A stretch of 5,499 nucleotides of DNA, from positions 1 through 5,499 of the forward strand of contig PMNQ01000125.1 in the NCBI GenBank assembly GCA_003162555.1, written 5' to 3'. The DNA is from Gammaproteobacteria bacterium (GTDB taxonomy: Bacteria > Pseudomonadota > Gammaproteobacteria > Steroidobacterales > Steroidobacteraceae). Numbering within the stretch: position 1 is the stretch's first letter; every line of letters begins with the position of its first letter. Shown here piece by piece: positions 1 through 5,499 of this stretch. Both the position numbers and the translations under genes were made by a program. The notes beneath the pieces were generated by a model. It did not search any database. It was not told the DNA's origin and saw only the letters and a list, made by a program, of their open reading frames with translations.

Positions 1-3000
1 CCGCCACAATGCGCCGCGCGGCCGCGCCGCGCTCGGCCGGCTCGACGCCCAGTTCCGCGAGCCAGGCCAGGTATTCGGTGGCGGCGAAATCCGGCGCTTC
101 GGGGAGCGAGGCAAGCTGCGCGAGGCGCTGCAATTCGGCATGCACGATCGTGCCCACGGCGCGCGCTGCCATGCCCACCCACAAATATTCGGGCTCTCTT
201 GCAGTCTCCCGCAACGAAAGCTGCAGCCGCTCGACCGCGACTTGCGGCGGTAGCGCTGGCGGAGCCCAATTCGCCGGCAGTTGCCAGCCCTGCGGCAACG
301 ACAGCGCCGACGGCACAGTCAACGCCTCGGCAGATCCCGCACCAGCGGTTCTCGCATCGGCGGTCGCGCGCGCCGCGGTCGCCCGCGCGGCGGCCTGCTG
401 GAACTGCTCGCCAACACTTGGCCACAACAGCGCGAGCGGTGTCGCCGCACGCGGCGCGGGTTCGCCCTGGTCGTCGTTTGGCGCGGCGCCGAACCAGTGC
501 AGCTCGCGGATCGCGCGCGTCGCCGCCACGTACAGCAAGCGCGCGCGCTCGAGCTGGCCGCGCGCGCGACGCAGCACCTTGATGTATGCAGCCAACGTGC
601 CTGTAGTGCGCTCTCCGGTGACACTGATCGGCGCCAGCAGCAATTCGGTGCCAGCGCCGCTCCCGGGGAGTTCTAGCCAGTTGAGCAGCGGTTCGCGATC
701 GCCGCGCGCTTGCCGGCCGATGCCGGGTACGATCACGAGATCCCACTCCAGGCCCTTGGCGCCGTGCATGGTGAGGATTTCCACCGCGCCAGCCGCGGCC
801 GATGGCGCCGCATACAGCTCGCCGGCGAACTCATCGAAGGCATTGCCCGCCAGCGTCTCGGCCGCCGGATCCGCGGCCAGCGCCTGGATGAACTCCTGCG
901 CATCGAGCAGGTCGCGTTCCTCGGCGCAGGCCGCCGGACCACCGAGGCGCAACCAGGCGCGATCGAGCCGTTGCCACAAGGGCAGCGCCCGCTCCTCGCC
1001 CGCCAGCGCTGGCGTCAGCGCCGCGCGCACGCGCGCCAGTCGCAGCGCCGTGTCTCCGCGAAGCCGCGCCAACCGCGCCTCGTCGTTGATCAACTCCCAG
1101 GGCGTGGCGGGCTGGTCCTCGCAAAACTCCTGCAGCTGCACGAGCGACAGTCCGCAACAGGGCGCGTGCAGCAGCGCGAGCCAGGCGCTGCGGTCAGCCG
1201 GATGCTGCAGCGCGCGCGCCAGCGCGCCGAGGTCGCGTGCCACGGCGCGCTCGCGCAGCGGCTCGAGCTTTAGGCCCCGCACCGGCATGCCTGCTGATTG
1301 CAAAGCCGCCGCAATCGGCACCGCGTGCGCGCGTGCCTGCACCAGCACCGCAACGCTCAAGGTCGCATCGCGCTCGCGCCGTTCGCGTATCAGCGCGACA
1401 ATCCCGGCGGCCTCGGTAACCGGATCGGCATCGGGCATCGGATGCACTTGCACACCGCCGTGCAGTTCAGGCCGCGCTGCCAGCGATGGCAGGTAACGTA
1501 TCGCCGCCAGGCGCGGGTCGTCGCGCGCGGGGAAGATCTGCGCGCACAAATCATTGACCCAGCCGATGACCGGCGGTGCTGAGCGGAAATTGCAACGCAG
1601 TTGCAAGGTCGTGAGCCGCAACGCACCGACGCCCTGGTCGCGCGCGCGCAGGAACAATCCGACTTCGGCCTCGCGGAACTGGTAGATCGACTGCATCGGA
1701 TCGCCGACAGCGAACAGCGTGCGCCCGTCGCCCTGCTCCCAACCGGCCGTCAATGCCTGCAGCAATTCGAACTGATCGAAGGATGTATCCTGGAACTCGT
1801 CGATGAGCACGTGCCGGATCGCGTTCCCACAGCGCAGCGCCAGGTCGGTGGGCTGGCCCTGCTCGGTGAGGCCGGCGCGCGCCGCGCCGGCGATCGCCGC
1901 GAAATCGACGCGCCCCTGCGCTGCGAATTCGAGCTGCAGCTCGGCGGCCGCGTGCCGTAACAACAGCGAGAGCGCACGCAGCGCCCGGCCGTCACCGGCC
2001 GGGATCTGCTCATCCGGGAGCGCGAGCAGCTCGTTGATGATCGCCAGTGAGCCGGGCAGTTCGGAAAGCGCGGCCACCCATTCCGCCACCTCAGTCTTCT
2101 CGCGTTTGTGCTCGGGCCTGAAGCCGGTGTTCTTGTCCCACCGGCGGCGCCAGTCGCCCTTGCCGGTGACGCACAGCCCGCACAGCAAACGCCAGCGGGC
2201 CAGATCCGCCGGATCGGCGCGCAATGGACCCGCCTCGAACGGCAGCTCCAGCGTGCGCGCGGCATGCATGGCGAGCGCCGTGCCGCGCTCCAGGAGCGGT
2301 GCAGGCAGCGCCGCCATCGCTGCAGCAAGCCGGCCGCCGATCACCGAGCGCAGACTCCATGCGACGCGGGCCTCGAGGCCCGCACCCCCATCCGCGCCAT
2401 CCGCCACCAGTACCCGCGGCAACCAGTGCGCGCGTTGCGCGAGCATCAGCACCAGCAGTGCCTCTAGCCGCGTCCAGTCGTTGTCGACGCGCGCGAACAG
2501 CAGCTGCGCCGCGTCCACCAGTTCCGCATCGCGCAGCGAGCGCTCGAGCAGGCGCCGCGCCGCGGCGGCATACAGCGGCCGCGCATCAGGCGCGACTTCG
2601 AGGCGCAGGCCGCTGCGCGTTGCGATCGGCAATTGCGCGCACAGGCTCTGGCAGAACGCGTCGATGGTCATGATGCGCAAGCGCGCCGGGGTGGCCGCGA
2701 GGTTCCAGCCCTGAGCCTGGTCGCGCTGCCACGCGGCCTGCGCCTGCGGCGCCTCAAGGCGATCCGTGGCGGAACCGGAAGCCGCGTGCTGCAACGCCTC
2801 GAGCACGCGGTTGCGCATCTCGGCGGCGGCCTTGCGCGTGAAGGTGATCGCCAGCACTTCCTCAGGCGCATCGACAGTCGCAAGCAGCGCGAGCAGCCGG
2901 CGGGTCAGCACTGTGGTTTTGCCGGAACCGGCCGGCGCCTGCAGCAGGAATGAGCCGTTGGTGTCGAGCGCCGCCGCACGCGCGGCCGCGTCGGCGCGCA

Positions 3001-3046
3001 ACGCCGCTGCATCTTGCGTTGGCGCGGCTTCAGGAATCATCGCCAT
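1..3046 (-). CDS. AddA/RecB-type UvrD-superfamily helicase-nuclease (3' end cut by window)
   Basis: This is probably the motor subunit of a double-strand-break end-resection complex: an ATP-dependent 3'-5' DNA translocase with a C-terminal nuclease. The frame is open for 1015 codons from ATG 3046 with no internal stop and runs off the left edge. All superfamily 1A motifs are present: Walker A APAGSGKTT (37-45, K43), Ia ITFTRKAAAEM (67-77), Ib TIDAFC (127-132), II LIDEFQDTS (414-422, D416/E417), III VGDPMQSIYQFR (447-458), IV LRCNFRS (483-489), V TMHGAKGLEW (759-768) and VI LLYVAATRA (837-845, R844). The sequence IDEFQDT points to the RecB/AddA class rather than UvrD/Rep. An Ala/Arg/Thr-rich linker (about 883-912) leads to GTIVH (965-969), the usual first motif of the RecB-family nuclease. 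Its acidic and lysine residues would lie beyond the edge. The start overlaps the upstream addB-like gene. ATG 3040 and ATG 3091 are alternative starts. The domain call is very safe; strict orthology to addA is not shown, so no symbol is given. Confidence 0.95.
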   Translation of the reverse strand, partial: MAMIPEAAPTQDAAALRADAAARAAALDTNGSFLLQAPAGSGKTTVLTRRLLALLATVDAPEEVLAITFTRKAAAEMRNRVLEALQHAASGSATDRLEAPQAQAAWQRDQAQGWNLAATPARLRIMTIDAFCQSLCAQLPIATRSGLRLEVAPDARPLYAAAARRLLERSLRDAELVDAAQLLFARVDNDWTRLEALLVLMLAQRAHWLPRVLVADGADGGAGLEARVAWSLRSVIGGRLAAAMAALPAPLLERGTALAMHAARTLELPFEAGPLRADPADLARWRLLCGLCVTGKGDWRRRWDKNTGFRPEHKREKTEVAEWVAALSELPGSLAIINELLALPDEQIPAGDGRALRALSLLLRHAAAELQLEFAAQGRVDFAAIAGAARAGLTEQGQPTDLALRCGNAIRHVLIDEFQDTSFDQFELLQALTAGWEQGDGRTLFAVGDPMQSIYQFREAEVGLFLRARDQGVGALRLTTLQLRCNFRSAPPVIGWVNDLCAQIFPARDDPRLAAIRYLPSLAARPELHGGVQVHPMPDADPVTEAAGIVALIRERRERDATLSVAVLVQARAHAVPIAAALQSAGMPVRGLKLEPLRERAVARDLGALARALQHPADRSAWLALLHAPCCGLSLVQLQEFCEDQPATPWELINDEARLARLRGDTALRLARVRAALTPALAGEERALPLWQRLDRAWLRLGGPAACAEERDLLDAQEFIQALAADPAAETLAGNAFDEFAGELYAAPSAAAGAVEILTMHGAKGLEWDLVIVPGIGRQARGDREPLLNWLELPGSGAGTELLLAPISVTGERTTGTLAAYIKVLRRARGQLERARLLYVAATRAIRELHWFGAAPNDDQGEPAPRAATPLALLWPSVGEQFQQAAARATAARATADARTAGAGSAEALTVPSALSLPQGWQLPANWAPPALPPQVAVERLQLSLRETAREPEYLWVGMAARAVGTIVHAELQRLAQLASLPEAPDFAATEYLAWLAELGVEPAERGAAARRIVA
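359..388 (-). repeat. imperfect 15-bp tandem duplication in the helicase-nuclease linker
   Basis: Two adjacent 15-base units (388-374 and 373-359 on the minus strand) agree at 13 of 15 positions and encode ARATA followed by ARATA (residues 887-896). They fall in the low-complexity Ala/Arg/Thr linker between helicase motif VI and the nuclease domain of the addA-like protein, where length change should be tolerated. The duplication is in frame and looks like local slippage rather than a mobile or regulatory repeat. Confidence 0.5.
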
Positions 3047-5499
3047 TCCCGGTCTCGTCGTCGGATTCGGCCGCCGCGTGCCGCACGGCATCGACGCGGC
3101 ATAGAGCCGGCAGATGGCACAGGCGGCAGGCGCCAATCTGCGGATCCACGTCTGCGTCGCCGGCCACGAACTGATTCACCAGCCGATCGATCACCGCGCG
3201 CCAGTGAGCAAGCAGCTCGGTCCACGGCACCGAAGGGCCGCGCACAGCCGTCAGCGGCGGCAGCAGCGCCGCCTCGGCCGCAGCTCCCCGCCAGCGAACC
3301 TCGCCAGCGCGCAGGTGCACGGCCGCCACGCCCGCGACCTCAGCGGCGGCGAGCAGCGCGTAGGCCAGCAGCTGTGGCTGGCGCGGCCGCTCGGCCAGCG
3401 GCCGGAATGCCTCGCCGGCGCCGCTCTTGTAGTCGATGACGATCACGCGTCCGTCGTCGAGCCGATCGAGCCGGTCCATGCGCACGCGCACTGGCACACC
3501 GGCAAGCTCTCCTTGCTGCGCCTGCTCGATCTGCGCCACGGAAAATTCCGCCGCGCCGGTGCGCTGCAGTTCCTGCTGCAGCATCGCAGCGATCAAGCCG
3601 GTGAGCCGCTGCAGTTCATTCTGCGCGAGCGGCGCTGGCAGTGGCTGCGCGCGCAGCGCGAGGCCCTCGCGCAACGAGCGTTCGGCAGCCGTCTGCACAA
3701 ATTGCGCCAACGCCTCCGCGTGCGCAGCGCGCTCACGCAGTGTGCGCGAATCGCGCAACTCGTCCCATACAAGCTGCAGCGCACGGTGCAGCATCTGTCC
3801 GCGCTCGCGCCGATCGAGCCCCGGAACCGGATCGGCAACGGGTGCGGCGCCCAGACGCAGCTCGGCCGCGGCGCGGAACGGACACAACGACTGCAGCTCC
3901 AGTGTCCTGGTACCGCGGGGCAGCGGACGCTCCCTGCTCCAGGCGAGTGCAGGCTGGGGCGGCCGCGCTTCGCGCACCACGCCGCGGCGCAGGGCCGCAA
4001 GCAGCGGATCAGCGAGCGGGAGCGGTGCGGCGAAAGGATCGTCACGGTTGCGCGGCGCTGCGACCAGGCTGCTTGGCTGCAGCACGACATCGCCATCCGT
4101 TTCCGGCCAGCTCAGCACGAGCTGCGCCGCGCAACGGCGCCAGGCACCCATGGCCTGGCGGCTTAGGGCAAGCTGACCCTGCGGACTGGCCTGCGGGAGT
4201 CCAGCCGCACGCTGCACTGAAATGGGAATGAAGGGATCGGGCCGCGGCGGCGCGGGCCAGATTTCAGCCCCGAGGCCCGCCACCCAGATGCCGTCGTAGC
4301 GCACCAGCGGATCGTGCAGCGAAGCGGTCAACGTGACCGGCACATCTTCGCTCGCCGCTTCAAAAGCCGTGCGTCGGGCCAGTGTCGCCAGCAACCCGAT
4401 GGCCGCGCTGTGTTCAATCAGCGGACCGGCTCCCGCGCCGAGCAGGGCCAGCTCGCCGAGCAGCGCGCGCCATCGCTCGTGTTGCTGTTGCTCTTCGCTC
4501 CCGAGCGCCGCGCTGCCCGGCCAGCCGAACGCATCGAGCGCCTCGGCGAATTTGCGCGCCCAGGCCGCATGTGTAACGCGCAGGCCGCGCGGCAGGCTCG
4601 CGGCCGGTGCGAGCGCGTCGAGCGCATCCGCCAGCGCCGCGCTGGCCCCGCGGCTTTGATTGCGCGCGAATCCGGCCAGCCGCGCGAGATCTGCGGCGTG
4701 CACGTTGCGATCTCGCAGCACCAGCTCCAGCGCTGCGCGCTGCGCCTGGCTGCCGCACTCCCAATAGGGCGAGCGCAGGAGCGGTGCGAATTCCAGAAAA
4801 TCCAACGGCCCGCCGCTGAGGCGCAGCAGCGCGAGCGCGGCGGCGACCATGGGGTACTCGGCCAGGCTCCGTCCGCCCTCGATGACATAGGGCGACTCGC
4901 CCGCCGCCGTCACCAGCGCGCCACCAACGAGCTCGTGATCGAATGCCATGACCGCGGCCGCGCGCCGCTGCTCAAGCTGCGGCACGACAATCAGGTAACG
5001 CGCTGCGGGGTTGCGCTCGAGTCCGGCCCGGCACCATTGCGCCGCACGCCGCAACTCGTCAGCCGCATGAGTACAAGCGCAGGTCAATGGCTCAGACGGC
5101 GCCAGTCCATGCGCCGGCGCAGTGGGATCTGCCGCCAGGAATTCCGCTCCCAGCCGCAGCAGGCTCGCGCGCAGCACCGGGCCGAAGGATTCGCAGCCTG
5201 CGAACAGCAATGGCGCCGGCGGCGATGACGCATCGCGCAGCACCCGGGTCCAGTCGTCTGCGGCGTAGGCCTGTAGCTCGGCGCAGCGGCGCTCGAAGTG
5301 CCTGCGAGCCCGCGACAGTACCAGCGCTTCAGGAGTTGGATCGCCTGGCCATTTCAATGCCCAGTCGCGCGCCAGACCGGCGGACTGGCGCAGCGCATCG
5401 GCCAGGCTCGCCGGCTGCATCACTTCAATGCCGTCACAGGCCTCTGCAGCAGCGTCGCTCCACAGCTGCCACTCCTCAGCCTCTCCCAGCCGCCGCAGG
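3030..5499 (-). CDS. AddB-like 'probable DNA repair protein' with PD-(D/E)XK nuclease and Fe-S cysteines (5' end cut by window)
   Basis: This is the likely partner of the downstream helicase: a helicase-like scaffold fused to an endonuclease that cuts one strand during DNA end processing. There are 822 visible residues, numbered here from the codon at 5498. The stop is TGA at 3032-3030. The body has family-like stretches such as YLIVVPQLEQRR (168-179), SLAEYPMVAAALALLRL (211-227) and IWVAGLGAEIWP (404-415). The nuclease follows: C539 in LCPFRAAAELRL, H571 in GQMLHRAL, RMDRLD (673-678), the core IDYKS (688-692, D689 and K691) and QPQLLAYALL (707-716). It ends with CRLCHLPALC (791-800). C539 plus this C-x2-C-x5-C set matches the AddB iron-sulphur 'staple'. 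The tail is acidic. The frame stays open upstream of GTG 5423/ATG 5420 to the right edge, so that pair is internal. Family members are about 900 residues, so roughly 50-100 N-terminal residues, including any Walker A, are outside. Generic RecB-family exonuclease is a looser alternative name. Confidence 0.94.
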   Translation of the reverse strand, partial: LRRLGEAEEWQLWSDAAAEACDGIEVMQPASLADALRQSAGLARDWALKWPGDPTPEALVLSRARRHFERRCAELQAYAADDWTRVLRDASSPPAPLLFAGCESFGPVLRASLLRLGAEFLAADPTAPAHGLAPSEPLTCACTHAADELRRAAQWCRAGLERNPAARYLIVVPQLEQRRAAAVMAFDHELVGGALVTAAGESPYVIEGGRSLAEYPMVAAALALLRLSGGPLDFLEFAPLLRSPYWECGSQAQRAALELVLRDRNVHAADLARLAGFARNQSRGASAALADALDALAPAASLPRGLRVTHAAWARKFAEALDAFGWPGSAALGSEEQQQHERWRALLGELALLGAGAGPLIEHSAAIGLLATLARRTAFEAASEDVPVTLTASLHDPLVRYDGIWVAGLGAEIWPAPPRPDPFIPISVQRAAGLPQASPQGQLALSRQAMGAWRRCAAQLVLSWPETDGDVVLQPSSLVAAPRNRDDPFAAPLPLADPLLAALRRGVVREARPPQPALAWSRERPLPRGTRTLELQSLCPFRAAAELRLGAAPVADPVPGLDRRERGQMLHRALQLVWDELRDSRTLRERAAHAEALAQFVQTAAERSLREGLALRAQPLPAPLAQNELQRLTGLIAAMLQQELQRTGAAEFSVAQIEQAQQGELAGVPVRVRMDRLDRLDDGRVIVIDYKSGAGEAFRPLAERPRQPQLLAYALLAAAEVAGVAAVHLRAGEVRWRGAAAEAALLPPLTAVRGPSVPWTELLAHWRAVIDRLVNQFVAGDADVDPQIGACRLCHLPALCRVDAVRHAAAESDDETGNGDDS
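3047..3056 (-). promoter_or_regulatory. possible ribosome binding site for the addA-like gene, inside the end of the addB-like gene
   Basis: Reading down the minus strand, GAGA (3056-3053) and GGGA (3050-3047) lie just before ATG GCG ATG (3046-3038). The GAG is 7 bases from ATG 3046, and GGGA is 6 bases from ATG 3040, so either start has a weak Shine-Dalgarno-like partner. The site lies within the last codons of the addB-like gene, whose TGA is at 3032-3030. This fits translational coupling by ribosomes finishing the upstream gene. The match is short and partial, so it cannot decide between the two starts. Confidence 0.35.

Noticed and set aside
536..574. Runs of alternating GCGCGC that could suggest Z-DNA or a regulatory repeat
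   Set aside because: They encode ordinary Arg/Ala codons of the helicase near motif VI. Similar short runs occur throughout this GC-rich window, so there is no separate signal.
9..1496. A 495-codon plus-strand open frame antisense to the helicase gene
   Set aside because: Its composition is dominated by Ala, Ser, Arg and Cys with no recognisable motif, and it lies opposite a frame carrying helicase motifs V and VI and the nuclease start. Long antisense frames are expected at this GC content.
1803..2714. A 303-codon plus-strand frame and a 192-codon minus-strand frame (1750-2328) in the middle of the helicase
   Set aside because: Both are out-of-frame readings of the helicase gene, rich in Ser, Arg and Cys and without family motifs. 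The correct minus frame runs unbroken through this region.
3114..4166. Plus-strand open frames opposite the AddB-like nuclease domain, including one of 350 codons
   Set aside because: They are low-complexity Arg/Gln/Ala-rich shadows. The minus strand here encodes the clear nuclease motifs and cysteines.
4314..5228. A 304-codon plus-strand frame opposite the helicase-like body of the AddB-like gene
   Set aside because: It is an Arg/Gln-rich shadow without any recognisable domain. The opposite strand reads as a conserved family body.
5418..5423. GTG/ATG pair as the start of the AddB-like gene
   Set aside because: The frame remains open upstream to the window edge with protein-like sequence, and the visible protein would be short for its family.

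Overview
The window is a stretch of very GC-rich bacterial chromosome (roughly 70% G+C by eye) and is coding from edge to edge on the minus strand. It holds two large genes, each cut by a window end. Read in the direction of transcription, from right to left, the first (5499 to 3030) is an AddB-like protein of the group annotated as 'probable DNA repair protein / PD-(D/E)XK nuclease family' (TIGR03623 type). It has a helicase-like body and a complete C-terminal nuclease with four iron-sulphur-type cysteines. The second (3046 to 1) is an AddA/RecB-type UvrD-superfamily helicase. All its core helicase motifs are visible, and the start of its C-terminal nuclease lies just before the left edge.

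The two reading frames overlap by about 17 bases, with no intergenic space, so they are almost certainly one transcriptional unit with coupled translation. Together they should form a two-subunit helicase-nuclease that processes double-strand DNA ends for recombinational repair, the role filled by AddAB or RecBCD in other bacteria. This order (addB-like, then addA-like) is the usual one. The variant of the pair, the high GC and the protein style suggest a pseudomonadote, perhaps a GC-rich gamma- or betaproteobacterium. That placement is an inference, because the window has no rRNA, tRNA or other marker.

Neither gene is complete. The addB-like frame stays open to the right edge, so the GTG/ATG pair near 5423/5418 is internal and the true start lies outside. 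The addA-like frame stays open to the left edge, so its stop and most of its nuclease lie outside. No promoter, terminator, RNA gene, mobile element, CRISPR array or intergenic stretch is visible. The long plus-strand open frames are antisense shadows typical of high-GC coding DNA. I see no sign of an undescribed system. The content is a well-preserved member of a known but less-studied repair helicase-nuclease family.
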